DNA of 64,000 nucleotides, taken from positions 4,380,001 to 4,444,000 of the forward strand of contig NZ_WOXS01000002.1 in the NCBI RefSeq assembly GCF_009852415.1, written 5' to 3'. This DNA comes from Streptomyces sp. Tu 3180 (GTDB taxonomy: Bacteria; Actinomycetota; Actinomycetes; Streptomycetales; Streptomycetaceae). Positions within the stretch are counted from its first letter, which is position 1. Each line of letters opens with the position of its first letter. Shown here piece after piece: positions 26,416 through 33,606 of this stretch. A program made the position numbers and the translations under genes. The notes under the pieces are model-generated. The model searched no databases. It was not told the DNA's origin and was given only the letters and a program-made list of their open reading frames with translations.

Positions 26416-26496
26416 GCGCACCCACCCATGGCCGGCACGGCCGTTCCGTGCCACGTCCCTACCCCCTCCATGCCTGGAACCGGAAGGAGCTGCGCC

Positions 26497-27126
26497 GTGC
26501 GTGCCCTGTCCGTCCGCATCGACGCCGTACTCGTCCAAGCGCTGATCGCCGCCGCGCTGTCCTTCGCCCACCTGCACGACCTGGCGCTGGCCGCCGGACA
26601 GGACGGTTGGAAGGCCTGGGCCTACCCGGTCTCCGTCGACCTGCTGTTGGTCGCGGCCTGGCGGCGGCTGCGCTCCGGCGAGGCGAAAACGGCCGGGTGG
26701 TGCTGGTTCCTCGTCGCCCTGACCGCCTCGCTCGGCGCCAACGTCGCCACGGCCGGACTCCTCGACCTCGACGACGTTCCGGACTGGCTGCGCATCCTCG
26801 TCGCCGGATGGCCCGCGATCGCCTTCCTGGGCGGAACGCTGCTCGCCCACGGAGCGGCCGCGGACGCCTCGACGGGGGGACGCGAGGCGGCCCCGAAACC
26901 CATCGCGCCTGAAGCGCCTGCGTCTGCACCTGAGTTGCCCGCTGCGGAGTCGGAACCGGCTCCGCCCTCCACGCCCCCGGTCCCGACGGCGCTCGTCACG
27001 CTCGCGCGCAAGGTCGCCGACGAACACCGCGCCCGGACCGGAACACCCATCGACACCCCGACCCTTCGCGCCCGGCTCGGCGTCCCGCTGCCGTTGGCCG
27101 AAGCCATCTCCGCCCGCCTGACCTGA
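26497..27126 (+). CDS. DUF2637 membrane protein, Spd-like
   Basis: A 209-residue protein with a DUF2637 domain: four hydrophobic helices in the first 110 residues (VLVQALIAAALSFAHLHDLA through WPAIAFLGGTLLAHG), then a Pro/Ala-rich linker, then a small helix-turn-helix-like C-terminal part (DTPTLRARLGVPLPLAEAIS). Proteins of this kind accompany Tra and are thought to help plasmid spread inside the mycelium (Spd function). GTG at 26497 is chosen because GGAAGGAG lies 8-9 nt upstream. Confidence 0.7.
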   Translation: MRALSVRIDAVLVQALIAAALSFAHLHDLALAAGQDGWKAWAYPVSVDLLLVAAWRRLRSGEAKTAGWCWFLVALTASLGANVATAGLLDLDDVPDWLRILVAGWPAIAFLGGTLLAHGAAADASTGGREAAPKPIAPEAPASAPELPAAESEPAPPSTPPVPTALVTLARKVADEHRARTGTPIDTPTLRARLGVPLPLAEAISARLT

Positions 27127-27144
27127 CCCGGAGGACTTTCCCCC

Positions 27145-27336
27145 GTGCGCCCGTCCACGCTCCGCGCGCTGAAGCGCGCCGCCGAGCTGACCCGACAGAA
27201 CCGCCTCACCGAAGCCGTGCTCATCGCCGAGCCCGTGATCCTCGCCGCCAATGCGTACGAGGGCGACGAGATCTTGCGCTGGCTGGCCGAGCACGTCACC
27301 GACTTCACCGGCGAAGACCCGAAGGAGACCGCCTGA
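27145..27336 (+). CDS. Small transfer-region protein, 63 aa
   Basis: A 63-residue helical protein (LRALKRAAELTRQNRLTEAV, then ILAANAYEGDEILRWLAEHV). Its TGA overlaps the ATG of the next gene by one base (TGATG), marking translational coupling. It is conserved in position within element transfer operons, but its function is unknown. GGAGG precedes the GTG start. Confidence 0.6.
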   Translation: MRPSTLRALKRAAELTRQNRLTEAVLIAEPVILAANAYEGDEILRWLAEHVTDFTGEDPKETA

Positions 27337-27527
27337 TGACCGCCAACCGCCGCTTCCGCCGCGTCGTCCGCATCGGCCCCGTGCAGGTCGCCACCTACTA
27401 CGACGGCCGCGGCCGCGAGAAGCACACCGCCGCCTGCACGGCTCCGCGCTGCGGCTTCGCCACGGACTACGACAGCCGTGCCGCCGCCGAGCTGGCCGCC
27501 CGTACCCACCGCTGCGCCGTCCGCTGA
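27336..27527 (+). CDS. Small mobile-element transfer protein with Cys/His pair
   Basis: A 63-residue basic protein. CTAPRCGF (about 34-41) and THRC near the end give three Cys and one His that could hold zinc. The opening RFRRVVRIGPVQVATYYDGR is typical of the small Spd/transfer proteins annotated in AICEs. It is coupled to the gene before and lies 10 nt before the next start. Confidence 0.6.
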   Translation: MTANRRFRRVVRIGPVQVATYYDGRGREKHTAACTAPRCGFATDYDSRAAAELAARTHRCAVR

Positions 27528-27537
27528 GGGAGCTTCC

Positions 27538-27732
27538 GTGACCGTCTCGCTGCCGCTCGTCTTCGTCCTGGGCGTCATCGCCTGGGCCGTGATCAAGTTC
27601 CTCGGCGTCCGGCTCTGGGTCGCCGTCGTGATCGCGCTCTTCGGCTTCTGGCTCTCGCACACCTTCCTCGCCCCCGCCATCGAGTCCGGCACCCGCTCCG
27701 GGGTCGACGTCGTCAACGGCACCCACGAGTGA
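27538..27732 (+). CDS. Small hydrophobic Spd-like protein
   Basis: A 64-residue membrane protein with two helices (LPLVFVLGVIAWAVIKFLG and LWVAVVIALFGFWLSHTFL) and a polar tail. It begins with GTG behind GAGGGAG. Size and position match the SpdB-type spread proteins of integrative elements. Its end overlaps an alternative start of the next gene. Confidence 0.65.
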   Translation: MTVSLPLVFVLGVIAWAVIKFLGVRLWVAVVIALFGFWLSHTFLAPAIESGTRSGVDVVNGTHE

Positions 27733-27746
27733 CAAGGAGATCCGCC

Positions 27747-28004
27747 GTGTTCCGTCCCAAGCTGCCCGACGTCCCGACTCCGCCGACGACCACCGTCACG
27801 CATCAGCAGACGCAGGCTCCGGTTCCCTCGGCCGGTCGTCCGGTCGCTCCGTACGTGGGCATCGGTGCCGGCGCGGTCGCCGCCGTGGTCGTCGTCGGGG
27901 TCGTGCTCACCGCGCTCCTGGCGGCGGTCGCCGTCTCGGCCGTGTCCGTGGCCATCGCCGCCGTGGTCCTGCGCTCGCTCGTCAACGGCGCACACAAGCA
28001 CTGA
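27747..28004 (+). CDS. Spd-like membrane protein, 85 aa
   Basis: An 85-residue protein with a Pro/Thr-rich N-terminus (PKLPDVPTPPTTTVTHQQ) and one or two very hydrophobic helices (VGIGAGAVAAVVVVGVVLTA onward). It resembles SpdB-class spread proteins. GTG at 27747 sits 6 nt after AAGGAGA and is preferred over GTG 27729, which overlaps the previous gene. Confidence 0.65.
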   Translation: MFRPKLPDVPTPPTTTVTHQQTQAPVPSAGRPVAPYVGIGAGAVAAVVVVGVVLTALLAAVAVSAVSVAIAAVVLRSLVNGAHKH

Positions 28005-28011
28005 CCGGCCG

Positions 28012-28051
28012 CCGGGGCGGCAACAAGCCGCCAAGCATCCCGCCGCCCCGG
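28012..28051. repeat. Hairpin between spd and rep genes
   Basis: Arms CCGGGGCGGC and GCCGCCCCGG separated by 20 nt, in the only gap of the transfer operon. It could be an intercistronic attenuator or part of the replication origin acted on by the Rep protein; neither is shown. Confidence 0.45.
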
Positions 28052-28136
28052 GGCCGTCCCTTCCGAACCGTCACGACAGCCGAAAGGAACTCCCATCATC
28101 ACCCGGCAGACTCCGCCCCCGCTGGCGGAACTCTCC

Positions 28137-29438
28137 ATGCTGGCCTCCCTCGGCACCCTGCCCGAGCTGGGCCGCCAACTGTCCGGCCTGGGCGGCTGCA
28201 CCCGCCCGGTACGCCTCGACGGCCACCGCACCGAATACGCGGTGGACCGGACGACCGGGGAGATCGGCCGCGTCCTGCACCACCTGGACTCCTCCGCCCT
28301 CCCGGCCGGCCAGCTCCTCGTCCGCTGCAACAACCGCCGCGCCACCCGGTGCGTGGCCTGCGCCGAGACCTACCGCCGCGACACCTACCACCTGATCACC
28401 GCCGGACTCCGCGGCGGCAAGGGCACCCCCGAACGGGTCGCCACCCACCCGCGCGTCTTCGCCACCTTCACCGCCCCCGGCTTCGGCCCTGTCCACAACC
28501 GCCCCTCCGGTGATCGCCCCTGCCGCTGCGGCATCCGCCACGACGACCAGGACCCGGCCCTGGGCACGCCCCTCGACCCGGACACGTACGACTACGAAGC
28601 GGCCGTGCTGTGGAATGCGCACGCCGGGGCCCTCTGGCAACGCTTCTCGATCTACCTCCGCCGGGAGGTCGCCAAGCGAGCCGGCCTCACCCAGCGGGCC
28701 TTCCGGGACCATGCCCGGGTCTCCTTCGCCAAGGTGGCCGAATACCAGAAGCGTGGCGCCGTCCACTTCCACGCGATCATCCGCCTCGACGGCCCCGACG
28801 GCGGCGAGACCGCGCCCCCGGCCTGGGCAACGGCCGAGCTGCTGACCGACGCCATCCGCGCCGCCGCTGCTGCCGTCCGCGTCGACGGCCCGGAGATCGA
28901 CGGCCGGCCGCACACCTTCGTCTTCGGCCGACAGCTCGACGTCCGCCCGATCCGCTCTGCCGACTTCGACGACGACCAAAACCTGACCGAGCGGGCCGTA
29001 GCGGCGTACGTCGCCAAGTACGCCACCAAGGGCGCCGAGACGGCGACGGGCACCCTCGACCGGCCGATCCGCTTCCTCGCCGAACTGGCACAAGCGAGGA
29101 TCACCGACCATGCCCGACGCATGATCCGCACCGCCTGGACCCTGGGCGCACGCCCCGAGCTGGCAGACCTCCGCCTGCGGGCCTGGGCCCACATGCTCGG
29201 CTTCCGCGGCCACTTCTCCACCAAATCCCGCCGCTACTCCACCACCCTCGGCGCCCTCCGCGACGCCCGCGCTGAATGGCGCCGCGCCCAAGCCGCTCCG
29301 GCCGTCGACACCGGCCAGGAAACGACTCTCGTCCTCGCGCACTGGGTCTTCGCCGGAACCGGCCTCTCCGGCGCTGAGAGCTGGCTCGCCGCCACCCTCG
29401 AACCCGCTCCCGGAACGGAAGGAGAGCCGACCGCATGA
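28137..29438 (+). CDS. HUH replication initiator (RepSA-like)
   Basis: A rolling-circle replication initiator of at least 433 residues. Counting from the ATG at 28137, the HUH metal motif is HFH at residues 210-212 (AVHFHAIIRL) and the nicking-Tyr candidates are Y291 and Y295 in YVAKYATK. The N-terminal CNNRRATRCVACAETYRRD is a likely zinc finger, as in pSAM2 RepSA. The best ribosome site (AAAGGAA) lies before 28095, where an in-frame ATC ATC ACC stands where an ATG would be expected; the true start may be that site after mutation, or ATG 28137. The 3' end overlaps xis. Confidence 0.85.
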   Translation: MLASLGTLPELGRQLSGLGGCTRPVRLDGHRTEYAVDRTTGEIGRVLHHLDSSALPAGQLLVRCNNRRATRCVACAETYRRDTYHLITAGLRGGKGTPERVATHPRVFATFTAPGFGPVHNRPSGDRPCRCGIRHDDQDPALGTPLDPDTYDYEAAVLWNAHAGALWQRFSIYLRREVAKRAGLTQRAFRDHARVSFAKVAEYQKRGAVHFHAIIRLDGPDGGETAPPAWATAELLTDAIRAAAAAVRVDGPEIDGRPHTFVFGRQLDVRPIRSADFDDDQNLTERAVAAYVAKYATKGAETATGTLDRPIRFLAELAQARITDHARRMIRTAWTLGARPELADLRLRAWAHMLGFRGHFSTKSRRYSTTLGALRDARAEWRRAQAAPAVDTGQETTLVLAHWVFAGTGLSGAESWLAATLEPAPGTEGEPTA

Positions 29439-29647
29439 ACGACCGCTACCTGCCCGTGGACCAGGTCGCCGAGCTGCTCGGCACCTCTGTCCGCTTCCCC
29501 CGGCGGCTCATCGAGGAGCGGCGCATCCGGTACGTGAAGATCGGCCGACACGTCCGCATCCCGGCGAGTGCGGTGGAGGAGTTCATCACGTCCCACACGG
29601 TGGAGCCGCGTCGGCGGCCCCGTGCTCGGTACGGGAGGGCTGCCTGA
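29435..29647 (+). CDS. xis: Excisionase (Xis), helix-turn-helix
   Basis: A 70-residue MerR/excisionase-like protein with the helix-turn-helix YLPVDQVAELLGTSVRFPRR, the winged part ERRIRYVKIGRHVRIPASAV, and a basic tail. Its ATG overlaps the rep stop (ATGA) and its own TGA overlaps the integrase ATG, the classic rep-xis-int arrangement of pSAM2-like elements. It would direct the integrase toward excision. Confidence 0.85.
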   Translation: MNDRYLPVDQVAELLGTSVRFPRRLIEERRIRYVKIGRHVRIPASAVEEFITSHTVEPRRRPRARYGRAA

Positions 29648-30816
29648 TGGCCAACAGCAGGGGCAGGCGCCGCCGTTTCGGTGCGATCAGGCGGCTGCCT
29701 TCCGGTCGGTACCAGGCCCGCTATCCCGGCCCGGATGGCGTGATGCGCCCGGCTCCCTTCACCTTCGAGACGATGGCCGATGCGGATGACTGGCTCGCCG
29801 AGAAGCAGACCGAGATCCGCCGCGGCGAGTGGAGGGATCCTGAGGCGGGCGCGGTGGGCTTCCGGGCCTACGCCGACAAGTGGGTGGAGGAGCGCGAGTT
29901 GGCTCCGCTGACCCGGGACCTCTACCGCTACCTCCTCGACAAGCACCTGACCGCCTTCGCAGACCTGGACCTGGACGAGATCACCGCACCCCGCGTCCGT
30001 GAGTGGCGGGCCGAACGGCTGCGGATTACGGGCGCCAAGACGATCACCGCGAAGGCGTACCGGCTCCTGAAGGCCATCATGGAAACGGCCGTCGACGACG
30101 AGCTGATCCCACGCAACCCGTGCCGGATCAAGGGCGCCGGCAAGGAGAAGGCGGCCGAGCGGCGCATTGCCACCGTCGCCCAGGTCGACGCCCTCGCCAA
30201 TGCCGTGGGGATGCGGTGGCGACTCATGGTGTACCTCGGCGCCTACGGGCCGATGCGACCGGAAGAGCTGGCCGGCCTCCGTCGCCGGGACGTCGACGTC
30301 GACACCCTCCGCGTCCGGATCCGCCTCGCCGAGCCGGAGCGGATGAACGGGCGGCGCGTCCAAGGCGGGACCAAGTCGGAGGCCGGGACCCGGACTGTGA
30401 TTCTTCCCGCGTTCCTCCGCCGGGAGCTCCGGTGGCACCTGGAGTCGTACGCCGAGCCGGGGCCGGACGGGTTGGTCTTCGTGGGGGAGAAGGGGGCACC
30501 CTTCCGGCGCAGCACCTTCGGGCGGAAGTGGCGGCGGGCGCGGGAGGTCGTCGGCATGCCCGAGGGCTTCCGGTTCTACGACCTCCGGCACACCGGGCAC
30601 ACGCTCTCCACCCGGTCGGGCGCCACCCTCAAGGACACGATGGTCCGCGCCGGGCAGTCCTCCGAGAAGGCCGCGCTGATCTACCAGCACTCCGACGACG
30701 AGCGTCAGGAAGAGGTTGCCGCCGGCCTCGACGCGACCGTCCGGAGGGCTCGGGCCGCCGCTGCCCGGAAGGCTGCCGAGGAGCGTTCTGGCACGGATCT
30801 GGCACGCGGCGAGTGA
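29647..30816 (+). CDS. int: Tyrosine site-specific integrase
   Basis: A 389-residue tyrosine recombinase. Residues about 75-165 form the core-binding SAM-like domain. Catalytic residues visible are Arg204 (MRPEELAGL), Arg314 in YDLRHTGHT and the nucleophile Tyr346 in IYQH; the usual His before the second Arg is Tyr here, and the LGH box reads AGQ. It acts on the 3' end of tRNA-Gly(CCC), 48 bp downstream. Its final codons contain two TCTGGCACG repeats (30787, 30798) that look like arm sites. A decayed relative lies at 7337-7741. Confidence 0.92.
   Translation: MANSRGRRRRFGAIRRLPSGRYQARYPGPDGVMRPAPFTFETMADADDWLAEKQTEIRRGEWRDPEAGAVGFRAYADKWVEERELAPLTRDLYRYLLDKHLTAFADLDLDEITAPRVREWRAERLRITGAKTITAKAYRLLKAIMETAVDDELIPRNPCRIKGAGKEKAAERRIATVAQVDALANAVGMRWRLMVYLGAYGPMRPEELAGLRRRDVDVDTLRVRIRLAEPERMNGRRVQGGTKSEAGTRTVILPAFLRRELRWHLESYAEPGPDGLVFVGEKGAPFRRSTFGRKWRRAREVVGMPEGFRFYDLRHTGHTLSTRSGATLKDTMVRAGQSSEKAALIYQHSDDERQEEVAAGLDATVRRARAAAARKAAEERSGTDLARGE
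30787..30806. repeat. Putative integrase arm sites, right end
   Basis: TCTGGCACG at 30787 and again at 30798, 11 bp apart, inside the last codons of int and about 60 bp from the att core. They match the pair at 7973/7984 on the other side of the att core in the circular form. Confidence 0.6.
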
Positions 30817-30833
30817 TCACCGCGGACAGCAAA

Positions 30834-30860
30834 AAGGCCCGGGTCTCTGACCTGGGCCTT
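30834..30860 (+). terminator. Terminator after int
   Basis: Arms AAGGCCCgGGTC and GACCtGGGCCTT around TCT, followed by CTTC. It sits between int and the att/tRNA and shares its core with the terminator at 7789-7817. Confidence 0.75.
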
Positions 30861-30863
30861 CTT

Positions 30864-30912
30864 CGTGGAGCGGGTGACGAGAATCGAACTCGCGCTCTCA
30901 GCTTGGGAAGCT
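30864..30912. repeat. Right attachment site within tRNA-Gly
   Basis: The 49-bp sequence identical to 7819-7867. It supplies the 3' half of tRNA-Gly(CCC); the 5' half beyond 30912 is chromosomal, so the tRNA stays functional after integration. Confidence 0.9.
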
Positions 30913-30939
30913 GATGTTCTACCATTAAACTACACCCGC
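30866..30939 (-). tRNA. tRNA-Gly (anticodon CCC)
   Basis: A complete 74-nt tRNA on the minus strand. The acceptor strands GCGGGTG and CACCCGC pair fully, the T-arm is CGAGTTCGATTCTCG, the anticodon stem is TCAGC/GCTGA with loop TTCCCAA, and CCA is encoded. It is the integration target of the element. Confidence 0.95.
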
Positions 30940-31000
30940 GTAAGTCGCCGGGACCCCGATCCGCTGGTCGGTGTCCGGACGCTCGCTCACTCTACCTCAT

Positions 31001-31035
31001 GTCAGGCCCCCGGTGTTCAGGCCCGGGGGCCTGAC
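31001..31035. terminator. Strong hairpin upstream of tRNA-Gly
   Basis: Arms GTCAGGCCCCCGG and CCGGGGGCCTGAC with a 9-nt loop, between the tRNA gene and the next chromosomal gene. No gene obviously ends here now; it may be the terminator of a gene displaced by the element. Confidence 0.5.
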
Positions 31036-31219
31036 GCTGTTTCAGGGGATGGATGCGGCTGCGGGGGCAGAAGTTGGGGCGTACGGTGGAGGGGTGGGAG
31101 AGGCGCCGGGCGGGTGCGGGGTGCCGCCTGGAGAGACGTTCCTTTGATCCCGTAATGTGGCTTTTGTCGTCAGGGCAGCAAGCCAGACGCGGCTCTTGGG
31201 GAAGGGACTCTTGGACTTG

Positions 31220-31378
31220 ATGGAGCGCACCGTCGTCCGCTGTGCCGATGGGCACGTGTTCACCGCCGCCTCGTTCCCGATGCAGCAGGCCGAGCGACTC
31301 GGCCCCGGCCGGCTTCTGCGGTGCCCGCGCTGTGCGCGGCTCCGCAGTGTCGTGCCGGTGACCCTCCAGAAGCAGTAG
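31220..31378 (+). CDS. Small conserved zinc-ribbon-like protein
   Basis: A 52-residue protein ([20 protein letters not shown], then [13 protein letters not shown]). The first Cys/His and the CPRC pair could bind zinc. It looks like a short conserved streptomycete protein of unknown role. ATG 31220 is used; a TTG three codons earlier lies nearer a GAAGGGA site. A 30-bp motif at 31142-31171, near-identical to one inside the element, is its upstream region. Confidence 0.6.
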   Translation: MERTVVRCADGHVFTAASFPMQQAERLGPGRLLRCPRCARLRSVVPVTLQKQ

Positions 31379-31432
31379 CGAGGGGCACGGGAGACCGGGA
31401 GAGACTGAGGACGTGGGCGCGCGGGACGGCGA

Positions 31433-31463
31433 TTGTGGCCGGTCCGCGCGCCTTGCGTATCCT
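31433..31463 (+). promoter_or_regulatory. dcd promoter, probably leaderless
   Basis: TTGTGG (31433-31438) and TATCCT (31458-31463), 19 bp apart. The -10 ends 6 nt before the dcd GTG and no ribosome site is present, so transcription may start at the GTG itself. Confidence 0.5.
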
Positions 31464-31469
31464 CGGGGC

Positions 31470-32045
31470 GTGCTTCTCTCAGACAAGGACATCCGGGCCG
31501 AGATCGACGCCGGGCGGGTGCGGATCGATCCCTACGACGCATCCATGGTGCAGCCGTCCAGCATCGACGTACGTCTCGACCGCTACTTCCGGGTGTTCGA
31601 GAATCACCGGTACCCCCACATCGACCCGTCCGTCGAGCAGGCGGACCTGACCCGGCTCGTGGAGCCGGAGGGGGACGAACCGTTCATCCTGCACCCGGGC
31701 GAGTTCGTGCTGGCCAGTACGTACGAGGTCATCACGCTGCCCGACGACCTCGCGTCGCGGCTGGAGGGAAAGAGCTCGCTGGGGCGGCTCGGACTCGTCA
31801 CCCACTCCACCGCCGGGTTCATCGACCCCGGCTTCTCCGGGCACGTGACCCTCGAGCTCAGCAATCTCGCGACCCTGCCGATCAAGCTGTGGCCCGGCAT
31901 GAAGATCGGCCAGCTGTGCATGTTCCGGCTCAGCTCGCCCGCCGAGTCCCCGTACGGCAGCGAGCGGTACGGATCCCGGTACCAGGGGCAGCGCGGGCCC
32001 ACCGCCTCGCGGTCCTACCTCAACTTCCACCGGACGCAGGTGTGA
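31470..32045 (+). CDS. dcd: dCTP deaminase
   Basis: Dcd, 191 residues, converts dCTP to dUTP (or directly to dUMP in the bifunctional form) in pyrimidine deoxynucleotide supply. The sequence shows the opening [20 protein letters not shown], the substrate/metal-binding [20 protein letters not shown] segment and the trimer-forming [17 protein letters not shown]. Length is normal for the family. The GTG start is fixed by the conserved N-terminus. It overlaps the following phosphoribosyltransferase gene by 4 bp, giving a nucleotide-metabolism operon. Confidence 0.95.
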   Translation: MLLSDKDIRAEIDAGRVRIDPYDASMVQPSSIDVRLDRYFRVFENHRYPHIDPSVEQADLTRLVEPEGDEPFILHPGEFVLASTYEVITLPDDLASRLEGKSSLGRLGLVTHSTAGFIDPGFSGHVTLELSNLATLPIKLWPGMKIGQLCMFRLSSPAESPYGSERYGSRYQGQRGPTASRSYLNFHRTQV

Positions 32046-32560
32046 GCGGCGTGAGCGGGGCGCGGGAGAACCTGACCTACGAGCAGTTCGGGGTGGCCGT
32101 GCGCGAGCTCGCGCAGGCCATCGCCGACGACGGGTACCGGCCGGACGTGGTGCTGAGCATCGCGCGCGGCGGTGTCTTCGTCGCCGGCGGGCTCGCCTAC
32201 GCGCTCGACTGCAAGAACATCCACCTGGTGAACGTCGAGTTCTACACGGGGGTGGGGACCACGCTCGAGATGCCGGTCATGCTCGCGCCGGTGCCCAACG
32301 CCATCGACTTCACCGACAAGAAGGTGCTGATCGCGGACGACGTCGCCGACACCGGCAAGACGCTCAAGCTCGTGCGCGACTTCTGCCTCGACGCCGTCGC
32401 CGAGGTGCGCAGCGCCGTGGTCTACGAGAAGACGCAGTCACTGGTGAAGTGCGAGTACGTCTGGAAGCGGACCGACGACTGGATCAACTTCCCGTGGAGC
32501 GTCCTGCCCCCAGTGCACGGGGCGGGGGAAGCGGCCAGGCCGAACACGGAAGCCCTCTGA
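32042..32560 (+). CDS. Phosphoribosyltransferase
   Basis: A 172-residue type I phosphoribosyltransferase. The PRPP-binding signature is [14 protein letters not shown] (about 98-111), with the [17 protein letters not shown] loop (about 39-55) and [20 protein letters not shown] near the C-terminus. It most resembles Gpt/xanthine-guanine-type enzymes of actinobacteria, salvaging a purine base. Its GTG overlaps the dcd stop (GTGA); another GTG 9 nt later is possible. Confidence 0.85.
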   Translation: MSGVSGARENLTYEQFGVAVRELAQAIADDGYRPDVVLSIARGGVFVAGGLAYALDCKNIHLVNVEFYTGVGTTLEMPVMLAPVPNAIDFTDKKVLIADDVADTGKTLKLVRDFCLDAVAEVRSAVVYEKTQSLVKCEYVWKRTDDWINFPWSVLPPVHGAGEAARPNTEAL

Positions 32561-32601
32561 GGGAGGCCGTCCCGTACGCGGAGGCGGTCCGGGACGGCAC
32601 C

Positions 32602-32904
32602 CTAGGCGGCGGCTTCCTCCAGCGTGTCCCGTACCTCCAGGACGGTGTCCATCCCGGTGAGCTCGAGGACCCGCTGGAGCTGCCGTGCCGGCGCGGCCAC
32701 GCGCAGGGCGGCCTCCCGGTGGGTGAGGGCCAGCAGGTTGAGGAGGGACGAGTCCGCGAAGGTGATGCCGGAGGCGTCCAGGACGACCTTCGGGTGCTCC
32801 TTGGCGGCGGTGGTCAGCGCGTCCGCCAGGGGCTTGATCGACTGCATGTCGTAGGAACCCTGTGCGGCGACGACCCAGGCGCCGCGCCATTCGTACTGGA
32901 TCAC
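32602..32904 (-). CDS. STAS domain protein (anti-sigma factor antagonist-like)
   Basis: A 100-residue STAS-domain protein. The SpoIIAA-type core VVLDASGITFADSSLLNLLA (about 38-57) carries the serine pair normally phosphorylated by an anti-sigma kinase. GTG at 32904 is chosen because GGAAGGAGG lies just upstream and the domain starts there. No kinase partner is adjacent, so the sigma factor it affects is unknown. Confidence 0.8.
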   Translation of the reverse strand: MIQYEWRGAWVVAAQGSYDMQSIKPLADALTTAAKEHPKVVLDASGITFADSSLLNLLALTHREAALRVAAPARQLQRVLELTGMDTVLEVRDTLEEAAA

Positions 32905-33115
32905 CGCAACCTCCTTCCTCGCCTGTGCGCCGGCCCCGTCGGGCGGCCGGGCGCCGCTCCCCTCGCTGCCGTCCGTGCACTCCGGCCCGGCGGATCCGTC
33001 CAAGAACACCCTCGGGTCCCTCCTGTGACCTTCCCGCGGGATCATGTCAGCCGTTACGTGAAAAGTATGTCATGTATCTCGGTTCCGGCAATGGGGGGCC
33101 GCTAAAATGCTGGGC

Positions 33116-33478
33116 ATGGTCGGAGTGCCCGAATCCCACACCGGATGGACGTTCATCACCAACCACGCGCGCGTCCTGGCGGCCATCGCCGACAACCCGA
33201 ACGTCCGGATCCGTGACATCGCCGCCCGCTGCCGGCTCACGGAGCGTGCCGTCCAGCGGATCATCACCGATCTGGAGCGGGACGGCTACCTCTCCCACAC
33301 CCGCGACGGACGCACGAACACCTACCGCATCGAGCCGGGCAAGGTGCTGCGCCACCCCGCGGAAGCGGGACTCTCCGTGGCCTCCCTGCTGTCCCTGCTC
33401 GTACAGGACGAGACCGACCGCACCGGCACGCCCACCGGTACGCCGTCACGCCTGGTGGACGCCGGCGACGCGCGGTAG
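33116..33478 (+). CDS. Winged-helix DNA-binding protein (MarR-like)
   Basis: A 120-residue regulator: TFITNHARVLAAIADNPNVR, then IRDIAARCRLTERAVQRIIT and DLERDGYLSHTRDGRTNTYR make a winged helix-turn-helix. The last 45 residues are an extension without a clear domain. ATG 33116 lies 7 nt after a TAAAAT -10-like box (33103-33108) with no ribosome site, so the mRNA is probably leaderless; ATG 33107 is the alternative. Target unknown. Confidence 0.75.
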   Translation: MVGVPESHTGWTFITNHARVLAAIADNPNVRIRDIAARCRLTERAVQRIITDLERDGYLSHTRDGRTNTYRIEPGKVLRHPAEAGLSVASLLSLLVQDETDRTGTPTGTPSRLVDAGDAR

Positions 33479-33556
33479 GGACCGGTCCGTCCGGCCGCGC
33501 GCGGCCCGTCGGCCGGGGGCGGGTGCCCGGCGCCCGCGGCGGCGCGTGGAACGACG

Positions 33557-33588
33557 GGACGGGGGCTCCCGTCCGGGAGCCCCCGTCC
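33557..33588. terminator. Bidirectional terminator
   Basis: 15-bp arms GGACGGGGGCTCCCG and CGGGAGCCCCCGTCC with a 2-nt loop, between the convergent winged-helix and Yip1-like genes. Confidence 0.75.
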
Positions 33589-33606
33589 TCGAGCGGGTGG
33601 CGCGGG

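Noticed and set aside
32438-32980. A 180-codon minus-strand frame overlapping the STAS gene
   Set aside because: Different frame from the STAS domain, low-complexity, no ribosome site.
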